A DNA stretch of 64,000 nucleotides from CAYSRC01 sp964446385 (lineage in GTDB: Bacteria; Bacillota; Clostridia; Oscillospirales; Ruminococcaceae), in NCBI GenBank assembly GCA_964446385.1, contig CAYUOH010000003.1, positions 1 to 64,000 of the forward strand, in the 5' to 3' direction. The translations under genes were made by a program, and so were the position numbers. How positions within the stretch are numbered: the first letter of the stretch is position 1; every line of letters starts with the position of its first letter. The notes under the pieces were generated by a model. It ran no database searches and had not been told where the DNA came from. It saw nothing but the letters and a program-made list of their open reading frames with translations. This document shows, one piece after another, positions 17,385-24,935 of this stretch.

Positions 17385-18788
17385 TTAGTTCTCCTCATAG
17401 ACAATCTTGTTCAGAGCGTTGATATAAGCAAGGATACTGGATCCGACTATATCGGTTGAAATACCTCTTCCTGAGTAAAGCTTTCCTCCCGCGCGGAGCT
17501 TGACTATGGTTTCGCCCATGGCCTCACGGCCTTCGGTAACGGCTTGAATCTGGAAATCGTCGAGCTCGTAGTGATGACCGGTAATCTGTTCGATGGCAAG
17601 GAAGCTAGCGTCTACCGCCCCGTCTCCGATAGAAACGCCCTCGAGACGGTCCCCGTTACGGCTGAGGATAATGTGTGAGGTGGCGGATATGGAATGCCCC
17701 GAATTGATAATGTAGTCCTCTATCCTGTATGTGGAAGGGACCTGCAGAGCAGTGGATGCGACAATGGCGTCGAGCTCGCGGCTGCTTACCAGTTCCTTCT
17801 TGGAGGCGATTATTTTAAACTGGTCGAATACCTTTGCCTTGTCCTCAGGGGAAAGATCATAGCCGAGACGATATATTTCCTTGTCGATTATACCCTGACC
17901 GTCGCAGGAGGTGAAGGTGTTATCGATACGATCGTCTCTTACGCCGTCCTCAAAGGGTGTGGTTTTGCTTCTTGTCTCGGTAAAGAGTTTATCTATCTGG
18001 GAGATTATTCTGTTGAATTCGACCGTTTTCAAGCCGCAGTCGAGATTGTATTCCTTCCCTTTTTCATTGAGAATACGGATGATATTCTCAAGCGAAGAAC
18101 AATCCTCGGGGTGTGCGGAAACCTTTATCTCACCAGCTCCTATTGCTGCACCAGTAAAGCAGAGTATCTCAGCGGAAGATAGCTTTCTGCTGCAGTTGAT
18201 GCCGAGAGTTACCCCTTCGGGTATGGTTACGTTTTCAAGAATGCGATTTAGGAATTCCCTGTATTCGTCAGGAAGCATATTCCCTGCGGAATCGGTAACA
18301 GTTATTGTGGTCGCCCCGGCAGAAACGGCTGCATTAAGTATTTCATACAGATAGGATGGAGTGGCACGTGTGGCGTCCAGAGCCTCGAACTCAACATCGT
18401 CGCAGTATCCACGGCAACAGGAAACGGCGGATATAACCATCTGAAGCATTCCGTCGGTCTTGGTATGATAAAGATATTCCAACTGGACGGTGCTTACGGG
18501 CGCAAGGACCTTTAGTCTTGCTTTTTTTGCTTCCTTTACCGCAGTCCAGCAGGCCTCGATGTTTTCGCATTCAAACATTACAGGCACCGAAAGAACGCTG
18601 TCGTTGACCGCTTTGGCAAAAGACTTTATGCAGAGACTGTCGACATTGAGGTTTTTTATATTATCTGTTTCAATTACGTCAACACATAGTTTGTCAAGGA
18701 GCTTAACAAGCTCCAGCTTCTCCTTGAAAGTAAGCTGGGTCGCATTATTCTGTCGCAAAGTAATGTCGCTCATTTTTATTTTATTCAT
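17385..18788 (-). CDS. LeuA-like (2-isopropylmalate synthase family) protein lacking the metal-binding HxH motif
   Basis: 467 residues, start ATG 18788 with AAGGAGAG 6 bp upstream. It follows the layout of 2-isopropylmalate/citramalate synthases: a DRE-TIM barrel (SDITLRQ in place of DTTLRDGEQ), the segment VTDSAGNMLPDEY, a linker (SCDGQGIIDKEIYRLGYDLS) and a C-terminal LeuA allosteric domain (GETIVKLRAGGKLYSGRG, then STDIVGSSILAYINALNK). The HCHND metal motif of the family is replaced by INCSRKL, so both metal-binding histidines are gone, and the GERAGN motif reads PEDCSSLEN. Either it uses different chemistry or it is a non-catalytic leucine sensor. It is the first structural gene behind the attenuator. 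Confidence 0.8.
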   Translation of the reverse strand: MNKIKMSDITLRQNNATQLTFKEKLELVKLLDKLCVDVIETDNIKNLNVDSLCIKSFAKAVNDSVLSVPVMFECENIEACWTAVKEAKKARLKVLAPVSTVQLEYLYHTKTDGMLQMVISAVSCCRGYCDDVEFEALDATRATPSYLYEILNAAVSAGATTITVTDSAGNMLPDEYREFLNRILENVTIPEGVTLGINCSRKLSSAEILCFTGAAIGAGEIKVSAHPEDCSSLENIIRILNEKGKEYNLDCGLKTVEFNRIISQIDKLFTETRSKTTPFEDGVRDDRIDNTFTSCDGQGIIDKEIYRLGYDLSPEDKAKVFDQFKIIASKKELVSSRELDAIVASTALQVPSTYRIEDYIINSGHSISATSHIILSRNGDRLEGVSIGDGAVDASFLAIEQITGHHYELDDFQIQAVTEGREAMGETIVKLRAGGKLYSGRGISTDIVGSSILAYINALNKIVYEEN

Positions 18789-18817
18789 AACTTCTCTCCT
18801 TGATATAATACGCGGAT

Positions 18818-18855
18818 GTAAAAATTAAAGAGCCTCGGCATTTTGCTAAGGCTCT
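18818..18855 (-). terminator. Attenuator terminator in the operon leader
   Basis: On the - strand AGAGCCT pairs with AGGCTCT (18829-18835 and 18849-18855) with a partly paired inner loop, followed by TTAATTTTT. It lies 61 bp past the leader-peptide stop and 41 bp before the ATG of the LeuA-like gene, with the operon's only visible promoter upstream of both. A terminator placed there must be conditional for the operon to be expressed. Confidence 0.8.
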
Positions 18856-18916
18856 AATAAGCAATCAGTTCGGGAAGTTCGGAATATCCGCTTACTTTTC
18901 ATGCTTAATTATCGCA

Positions 18917-19003
18917 TTAACAATATGCCATCGTATTTTTAACTAGAATTAAGTCTACGACGACAGCTACAATGACAATAATTATCATGAATAAAGAATC
19001 CAT
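18917..19003 (-). CDS. Leader peptide, 28 aa, rich in Ile/Val/Leu
   Basis: ATG 19003 to TAA 18917. The core reads MIIIVIVAVVVDLILV: five Ile, six Val and three Leu among 28 residues, with nine of ten consecutive codons for Ile or Val. GGGAG sits about 8 bp upstream of the ATG, and the 5'UTR from the predicted start is only some 20 nt. Composition, size and position between a promoter and an intrinsic terminator match the ilv/leu/ivb leader peptides of classical attenuation. Ribosome stalling at Ile, Val or Leu codons would favour an antiterminator. A small membrane peptide is the alternative reading. Confidence 0.75.
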   Translation of the reverse strand: MDSLFMIIIVIVAVVVDLILVKNTMAYC

Positions 19004-19031
19004 TCCTTATTCTCCCATGTTATTTTGTATG

Positions 19032-19060
19032 ATAATATACCCGGATTGGGACGTTGTCAA
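19032..19060 (-). promoter_or_regulatory. Sigma-A type promoter of the branched-chain operon
   Basis: On the - strand, TTGACA (19055-19060) and TATTAT (19032-19037) are separated by exactly 17 bp. The predicted start is near 19025, about 22 nt before the leader-peptide ATG. Confidence 0.8.
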
Positions 19061-19191
19061 TAATAAATATTTTATTTTTTTAAAGTAATATTTAACTAAA
19101 GCGCTTTAGTAGTATTAGACATTGAAATACAAGTATTTTAGTGAAATTGACAGTTATATTACCGTTCGAACTTTATCGTGGCCGTCAGAGG

Positions 19192-19200
19192 TGCTATAAT
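19192..19200 (+). promoter_or_regulatory. Extended -10 promoter for the MATE gene
   Basis: TGCTATAAT at 19192-19200 is an extended -10 element; the -35 region is weak (TTTATC at 19172). Confidence 0.6.
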
Positions 19201-19247
19201 GCATTTTATATGTGTATTTCGAATAGAAAGGTTTGTGATCTTTTGAT

Positions 19248-20645
19248 ATGAGTATTATGTCTCGCGGACGATCCCGAATCGATCTCACCGACGGTCCGGT
19301 TTTCAAAAACCTGGTGTCTTTCGCTCTTCCGATTCTGCTCGGCAACATCGTGACCCAGCTTTATAATGTAACCGACTCTGTAATAGTGGGCAGGTTTGTA
19401 AGCAGTGACGCCCTAGCCTCCGTTTCCGCCGCAACCCCGATAATGAGCTTTATCAACATGTTTCTTATCGGACTCAGCTCCGGAAGCAACGTAATCATCG
19501 CCCAAAGAGTGGGCGCAAAAAATTATGAGCAGCTTCAGAAAGCCGTTAATACCATAGGCTTCCTTACCGTAACATGCTCCATGTTCATCACTGTAATCGG
19601 CCTTATCTTCAGCAAACCTCTGCTTTCGGTCCTCGGTACTCCCGAGGCAATTTTCAACGACTCACTTGCATACCTGATAGTTATCTATCTCGGAACCTTC
19701 GGCAACCTGGTCTACCAGATGGGAAGCGGCGCTCTACGCGGCATGGGTGATTCGGTCTGGCCCTTTCTGTTCTTGTGTTTCTGTAGCGCGCTCAACGTAT
19801 TTCTTGACCTGTTTGCCGTTCTGGTCCTCCACATGGGCGTTCTGGGTGTAGCAATCGCCACCTCTCTTGCGCAACTTGTTTCGGGTATCGGCATTATCGG
19901 ACGTATGAACAACGGAGACTACAACATCAGGGTTAGTATTAAAAATCTCAAGCCCGACAAATACGAGTCCGGTCAGATTATCGCCATCGGCCTGCCCGCC
20001 GCAATCCAAAACGTGGGTAACAGCATTGCATCGATGTGCGTACAATCCTCCGTCAACATTTTCGGCACAAGCTTTATAGCCGCCAACAGCATAGTTACCA
20101 AGGTTGACGAAATAGTCAACCTTCCGGTCATGGCCCTCTCTACAGCCCTCAGTACCTTTGTAGGCCAGAACATGGGCTTAATGAGAATGGACCGTATCAA
20201 AAAGGGCATCAACACCAGTATCGGTTCCCTTTCAATTCTGGGTGTTGGTCTTTGCGGGCTGCTTATCGCCCTACGCAAGGTGTTCCCCTATGTTTTCACG
20301 ACCGATGCCGTAGTCGCGAACTACGCCGCTGAAGGACTGTTTATTATGAGCTTCATGTGCCTGTTCCACGGTATCGATCGCTGCCTTGTAAACGCTATGC
20401 GCGGGGCCGGTAAATCGGTCGTACCCATGATAACGGCCCAGTTCGGCGCATTTTCACGTATTCCTCTTGCTTACTTCCTAGCTGTAAAGAAAAACGATTA
20501 CCTCGGTATTTTCTACGCCCTGCTAATTGCAAGCTTCCTGCGCAGCGCGGCTATCGCTTTCTATTACTACGGCGGAGGATGGAAACGTGCCGTAAAAACA
20601 TTCGAGGAGAAACACACAAACTGGACCGTCACTTTTGAAGAATAA
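19248..20645 (+). CDS. MATE-family efflux transporter
   Basis: 465 residues, about 12 predicted membrane segments. The MATE signature near the N-terminus, ALPILLGNIVTQLYNVTDSVIVGRF, repeats at the half-way point around GLPAAIQNVGNSIASM. These carriers export drugs or metabolites using Na+ or H+ gradients. ALRGMGDSVWPF is a typical loop. The start is ATG 19248 or 19257; an AAAGG lies 16 bp upstream of the former. It is divergent from the branched-chain operon across a 240-bp region. The substrate cannot be inferred. Confidence 0.9.
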   Translation: MSIMSRGRSRIDLTDGPVFKNLVSFALPILLGNIVTQLYNVTDSVIVGRFVSSDALASVSAATPIMSFINMFLIGLSSGSNVIIAQRVGAKNYEQLQKAVNTIGFLTVTCSMFITVIGLIFSKPLLSVLGTPEAIFNDSLAYLIVIYLGTFGNLVYQMGSGALRGMGDSVWPFLFLCFCSALNVFLDLFAVLVLHMGVLGVAIATSLAQLVSGIGIIGRMNNGDYNIRVSIKNLKPDKYESGQIIAIGLPAAIQNVGNSIASMCVQSSVNIFGTSFIAANSIVTKVDEIVNLPVMALSTALSTFVGQNMGLMRMDRIKKGINTSIGSLSILGVGLCGLLIALRKVFPYVFTTDAVVANYAAEGLFIMSFMCLFHGIDRCLVNAMRGAGKSVVPMITAQFGAFSRIPLAYFLAVKKNDYLGIFYALLIASFLRSAAIAFYYYGGGWKRAVKTFEEKHTNWTVTFEE

Positions 20646-20660
20646 ACAACTTCATTAATA

Positions 20661-20699
20661 AAAAGCGCTGTACTCCCCTATGGGAATACAGCGTTTTTT
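20661..20699 (+). terminator. Intrinsic terminator after MATE gene
   Basis: CGCTGTAcTCCC pairs with GGGAaTACAGCG around a CTAT loop, followed by TTTTTTCTTTT. Strong. Confidence 0.85.
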
Positions 20700-20803
20700 C
20701 TTTTATTTCATGATCGGAATGAACTGCCGCGTTGAAATGTAAATCGCTTGATTAAATACAATCTGAAAAACTGATCCGTTTATTATCTCTGCGACCGGTA
20801 TTG

Positions 20804-21694
20804 TCAGTAAATCTTGATTTTATTATTTGCAACTTTTTTCAGATGCTCGCCGTATGGGGATTTACCGTAAAGTGTGGCTGATTCAAGAAGCTTTTCTCTG
20901 TCTATCCACCCGTTGTTGAATGCTATTTCTTCAATGGCTGAAATCATGATACTCTGCCGTTTTTCGACCATACGGACGAAATCGGATGCTTCAACAAGAC
21001 TGTCCATTGTGCCGGTATCAAGCCAGGCAAAACCGCGACCCATAAGCTCAACATCCAGAAGACCGTCCTTTAGATATTCTTTGTTAAGGTCGGTTATTTC
21101 AAGTTCCCCTCGGGCTGAAGGTTTTAATATATTGGCTCTTCTGCAAACCGAATTGTCGTAGAAATACAGACCAACAACGGCATACTCGCTTTTTGGTTCA
21201 GCGGGTTTTTCTTCCAGGGATACTGCCCTTCCATCCGCGTCAAATTCGACCACTCCGAAGCGTTCCGGATCCTCGACATGATATCCGAAAACTGTTGAAC
21301 GTCCTCGTATTTCAGAATTTTCGACGGCCTGACGCAGCAGTGTGCGGAAGCCGTTGCCATAGAAAATATTATCTCCCAAAACCATGGCGCAACAGTCTTC
21401 ACCTATGAATTCCTTGCCAAGAATAAAAGCCTGCGCAAGACCATCCGGCGATGGTTGGACCATGTAACTGAGATTCAAGCCGAAATTGGATCCGTCGCCA
21501 AGCAGTTTTTCAAAGTTCGGCGTATCGGAAGGTGTGGAAATAATTAGAATGTCACGTATTCCGGCAAGCATCAGGGTCGACAGCGGATAATAAATCATCG
21601 GCTTGTCATATACGGGAAGAAGCTGCTTGCTTGTGACCATTGTAAGCGGATACAGGCGGGTGCCTGCTCCGCCGGCCAGAACTATACCTTTCAT
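20804..21694 (-). CDS. rfbA: Glucose-1-phosphate thymidylyltransferase
   Basis: 296 residues from ATG 21694; GGAG six bases upstream favours it over the ATG at 21706. It makes dTDP-glucose from dTTP and glucose-1-phosphate, the first step to dTDP-rhamnose. Motifs are GIVLAGGAGTRLYPLT (nucleotide loop), SKQLLPVYDKPMIYYPLS, VLGDNIFYG, EEKPAEPKSEYAVVGLYFYD and the near-C-terminal GKSPYGEHL. The length matches the family. No rfbB, rfbC or rfbD is adjacent; instead it follows an M20 peptidase by 23 bp and shares its promoter, so the rest of the pathway must lie elsewhere. Confidence 0.95.
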   Translation of the reverse strand: MKGIVLAGGAGTRLYPLTMVTSKQLLPVYDKPMIYYPLSTLMLAGIRDILIISTPSDTPNFEKLLGDGSNFGLNLSYMVQPSPDGLAQAFILGKEFIGEDCCAMVLGDNIFYGNGFRTLLRQAVENSEIRGRSTVFGYHVEDPERFGVVEFDADGRAVSLEEKPAEPKSEYAVVGLYFYDNSVCRRANILKPSARGELEITDLNKEYLKDGLLDVELMGRGFAWLDTGTMDSLVEASDFVRMVEKRQSIMISAIEEIAFNNGWIDREKLLESATLYGKSPYGEHLKKVANNKIKIY

Positions 21695-21717
21695 TTTAAA
21701 CTCCATGATATTTAAGA

Positions 21718-23160
21718 TTAAAGCTGCATCATCAGATGGACGTAGAATTCCACAGTGGTAACAATCTTGTCAAGAGGAATACGCTCGTTATTGGCGTGAA
21801 TCAGACGTCTTTCCTGCGCGGTAAGCTCGATGGCGCTGAAACGCATAACCTTGTCGGTGATTTCACAGAAATGGCGCGAATCGCTGCACTGTACCATAAG
21901 ATAAGGAGATACAAGAACACCGGGCCAAGTGGCACGGACGGCGTTGCAGAGTTTTTCATAACCTTCACAACTGTAATCGGAGGAAATCGAGGGATTGGTA
22001 CCATCGGATGCGATAATCTCGATCTCGTCGTTGTTGATTATCTTCGCGACACGATCCTTTACCATATCAACAGTTTCAGGGGCAATGATACGGAAGTTGG
22101 CTGTTACAGAAGCCTCGGGAGGCAGAACGTTGGGGGTACTCCCGGCCTCCGTCATCGTGAAAGCGCAGGTAGTGCGCATCATGGCGTTAAGTTCGCCGCC
22201 GGACTTTTTGCAAATTGAATCAAGTAACAGAAGGAACAGCCAGAGGTTAGCGAATATCATCCTATACACGAAGGTGGAATGGCGGCCCAGAGAATCGTAC
22301 ATGGCGGCCACCGGTTTGGAAAGGGATACAGGACCGGGTGTGTTTTCCATATCGCAGACAGCCTTGGATAGCTTTCCGATAGGTCCGTGAGGAGGGGGCG
22401 CGGAGGCGTGTCCGCCCGTGGATTTGATGCGTAGGGTCATGTTCATCATGCCTTTTTCGCCGATACCTATCAGGGCGCATTTATCAGTGACACCCGGGAA
22501 TATCTTTTCCACGACAGCTCCACCCTCGTCTACTACAAGGGAAGGCACTATGCCGCGGTTTTTTAACTCGGCAACAATACCCGGGGCACCGTCTCCGTTG
22601 ATTTCTTCGTTTCCTGAGAAGGAGAAGTAAATATCTTTCTGAGGAGTAAAATCTTCGGAGATAAGCTTTTCGGCGGATTCCATTACGCCGCACAGAGTAC
22701 CTTTGGTATCAAGCGTGCCGCGTCCCCAGAGAACACCGTCCTCAATTATACCTTCGAAGGCGGGCTTTTCCCAGGCATCCTCTTTGGCGGGAACCACGTC
22801 GTAATGGGACATCATTACAGCAGGATTGTCGGAAGATAGACCGGGCCAGCGAAAAAGAAGGCCTACATTTCCGATACGCTCGTAGCTGCATACGCGGAAA
22901 ACGTTGGGGTAAAGCTGCGGGAGCAGATCACGGAATTTCCGGAATTCGGACTCAATCTGCAAGGAAGTGTCGCGATAGCTTACGGTCCTGCAGCGGACCA
23001 TTTCACGCAGGTCATTGACAACCTTTTCACGATCTACCGAAACGGGTATATCGTAAAAACACTTTTCGGACAGCGGCTTGAATCTGATTGTTCTGATTAG
23101 AATCACGCCGAGCAAGATAATAATCAGACCCAACAATATCAGCAGAATATCACCTACCAA
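21718..23160 (-). CDS. Membrane-anchored M20 family metallopeptidase
   Basis: 480 residues, with an N-terminal membrane anchor (about residues 4-24, DILLILLGLIIILLGVILI) followed by an M20 dinuclear zinc peptidase. Metal and catalytic motifs are MMSHYDVVPA (His-x-Asp), GRGTLDTKG, SGNEEINGDG (catalytic and ligand Glu), VVDEGG and a C-terminal HANNE. The dimerisation insert carries GGHASAPPPHG. It resembles the PM20D1/carboxypeptidase branch. The start is a TTG at 23160 with AGGAG 9 bp upstream; no better start is visible, as the anchor follows immediately. A promoter sits at 23193-23221. Confidence 0.88.
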   Translation of the reverse strand: MVGDILLILLGLIIILLGVILIRTIRFKPLSEKCFYDIPVSVDREKVVNDLREMVRCRTVSYRDTSLQIESEFRKFRDLLPQLYPNVFRVCSYERIGNVGLLFRWPGLSSDNPAVMMSHYDVVPAKEDAWEKPAFEGIIEDGVLWGRGTLDTKGTLCGVMESAEKLISEDFTPQKDIYFSFSGNEEINGDGAPGIVAELKNRGIVPSLVVDEGGAVVEKIFPGVTDKCALIGIGEKGMMNMTLRIKSTGGHASAPPPHGPIGKLSKAVCDMENTPGPVSLSKPVAAMYDSLGRHSTFVYRMIFANLWLFLLLLDSICKKSGGELNAMMRTTCAFTMTEAGSTPNVLPPEASVTANFRIIAPETVDMVKDRVAKIINNDEIEIIASDGTNPSISSDYSCEGYEKLCNAVRATWPGVLVSPYLMVQCSDSRHFCEITDKVMRFSAIELTAQERRLIHANNERIPLDKIVTTVEFYVHLMMQL

Positions 23161-23192
23161 ATTATTACTCTCCTGTATTTTTTTATGGAATA

Positions 23193-23221
23193 ATTATACC
23201 TTTCGCGCTAAACAAAGTAAA
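23193..23221 (-). promoter_or_regulatory. Promoter of M20 peptidase-rfbA
   Basis: On the - strand TTTACT (23216-23221), 17 bp, TATAAT (23193-23198). Confidence 0.65.
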
Positions 23222-23319
23222 CATTTACATACTCATCACAACCAATTCACAAAGTATTCACAAATTGAACCTAAACTGAAACCATTAAAAGAAAATATAG
23301 ACGGAGGTCTTTGATTATT

Positions 23320-24840
23320 ATGGATGATAACACTACAAACAACGAACTCGAAGTTTCCGAAAATCCGAATATTCCTGAAAGCACACCGGAATCCGTATCT
23401 TGTTCTGCTCCAGACAGCGCAAACCAAACGTATAATTATAACGTTCCGCATTCTACTGAAACCGCTTCACAATCTGAAACGGCACCCACTCCTCAAAGCA
23501 TTGAGAATAATTCCTCTCAATCCCAGATCAACCAGATCGCCAACACGAGAGAAAATACTCAGCCTCCCTATGGCAGTCAGACTTACACCGGCTACACCGG
23601 ATATTCGGGATATACACAACCATCATACAGCAACAGCTACACCAAAGCTGATTACGCTGCGGCCACCGAAAACCCCACGTACACCCACATGTTTTCCGAC
23701 GGGAAACCGGTGAAAAGAAAGAAGGATAAAAAGTCAAAGGCAAAGCTCGGAGCCGGAGGTATAGTCCTTTGCATTGTTCTGTCTCTGATATTCGGTTTTG
23801 GCGGAGCGTCGGCAGCTTTATATCTTCTTCCCCTTACAGGTAGCAATCCTCTCGGTGGCGGCGTGGTAATCAACACCGTAGACTCTGCAACATCTTCTAT
23901 CGGTACGATTACAACCCTTAACGATGTTGTCGAGAAGACTCTACCCTCTGTTGTAGAAGTTACAACCGAAGAAGTAGTTAACGACGGTTTCTTCGGACAG
24001 TATGTTACCCAGGGTGCCGGAAGCGGAGTCATAATCAGCAGTGACGGCTACATCGCAACAAACAACCACGTTGTTGAAAACGGCAAAACCATCACCGTAT
24101 CAATCAACGGTGAAAGTTACGCTGCGACGCTTATCGGAACAGATGTGCAGACCGATATTGCCGTAATCAAGATTGAATGTGAAAATCTTACCCCGGCAAT
24201 CTTCGGAAACATCAGCGAAGTGAAAATCGGCGACTCAGTTATTGCCATCGGAAATCCTCTGGGTACTCTAGGCGGATCCGTAACAGACGGTATCATCAGT
24301 GCTCTTGAACGCGAAGTTACCATAGACGGACAGAAGATGACACTGCTCCAGACAAACGCCCAGGTCAACCCCGGCAATAGCGGCGGCGGCCTGTTCAACA
24401 TGAAGGGCGAACTTATCGGTATTGTAAACTCCAAGTCCGGAAGTTCAACCGACGGGGTCTCCATAGAAGGTATCGGTTTTGCAATTCCTATTGACAGAGT
24501 AAAGCAAATATCCACCAACCTTATCGAAAACGGATATGTCAGCGGCAGACTCGCTCTCGGAGTTCAGGTCCTTGCGATTGAAACAATCGCCGATGCCCAG
24601 AAATACGGACTGTCAAGAACAGGCGTATACGTTGTCTCGGTAGACGAGGGTTACGGAGCTGAAAAAGCCGGAATACAGGCCGAAGATTATATCCTTTCTG
24701 TAGACGGGCAGCTTGTAGACAATGTCGATGATATCAGCGCTATCCTTCAGAATCATACTGCCGGTGATGAAATCGAGATACAGGTTGTTAGAGAGAACCG
24801 CATAGTAGACCTTCAGGTAGAGCTGAAGGAAAGAAAGTGA
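23320..24840 (+). CDS. HtrA/DegP-type membrane serine protease with PDZ domain
   Basis: 506 residues. About 130 disordered residues rich in Ser, Thr, Asn, Gln and Tyr (including a GYTGYSGYTQPSYSN repeat) precede a Lys-rich stretch and one membrane segment (about 145-168). The trypsin-like domain follows with His250 in TNNHVVENG, Asp279 in QTDIAVIKIE and Ser354 in NPGNSGGGLF, all intact, then one C-terminal PDZ domain. The S1C protease domain lies outside the membrane and handles misfolded envelope proteins. The start is ATG 23320, with GGAGG 12 bp upstream; TTG 23311 is too close to that SD. Confidence 0.92.
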   Translation: MDDNTTNNELEVSENPNIPESTPESVSCSAPDSANQTYNYNVPHSTETASQSETAPTPQSIENNSSQSQINQIANTRENTQPPYGSQTYTGYTGYSGYTQPSYSNSYTKADYAAATENPTYTHMFSDGKPVKRKKDKKSKAKLGAGGIVLCIVLSLIFGFGGASAALYLLPLTGSNPLGGGVVINTVDSATSSIGTITTLNDVVEKTLPSVVEVTTEEVVNDGFFGQYVTQGAGSGVIISSDGYIATNNHVVENGKTITVSINGESYAATLIGTDVQTDIAVIKIECENLTPAIFGNISEVKIGDSVIAIGNPLGTLGGSVTDGIISALEREVTIDGQKMTLLQTNAQVNPGNSGGGLFNMKGELIGIVNSKSGSSTDGVSIEGIGFAIPIDRVKQISTNLIENGYVSGRLALGVQVLAIETIADAQKYGLSRTGVYVVSVDEGYGAEKAGIQAEDYILSVDGQLVDNVDDISAILQNHTAGDEIEIQVVRENRIVDLQVELKERK

Positions 24841-24882
24841 TCTCCCCTGCTTAATCAATTAAGCTTTGATAATAACGAAAAG

Positions 24883-24916
24883 AACAAAGGCCGTACCTCT
24901 GGGTACGGCCTTTGTT
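24883..24916. terminator. Bidirectional terminator between htrA-type and MATE genes
   Basis: A perfect 15-bp stem, AACAAAGGCCGTACC (24883-24897) with its complement at 24902-24916. The two genes converge on it. Confidence 0.9.
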
Positions 24917-24935
24917 TATTAATTATATTCCTGAA

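Noticed and set aside
18789..18960. T-box riboswitch upstream of the LeuA-like gene
   Set aside because: Expected for Firmicutes, but no AGGGTGG-type T-box sequence or specifier-loop stem was found; a leader peptide plus terminator explains the region better.
23560..23640. Possible tandem repeat at the start of the HtrA-type gene
   Set aside because: It is a short Gly-Tyr-Thr-rich coding repeat in a disordered region, not a CRISPR or DNA-level repeat array. No CRISPR array was seen anywhere in the window.
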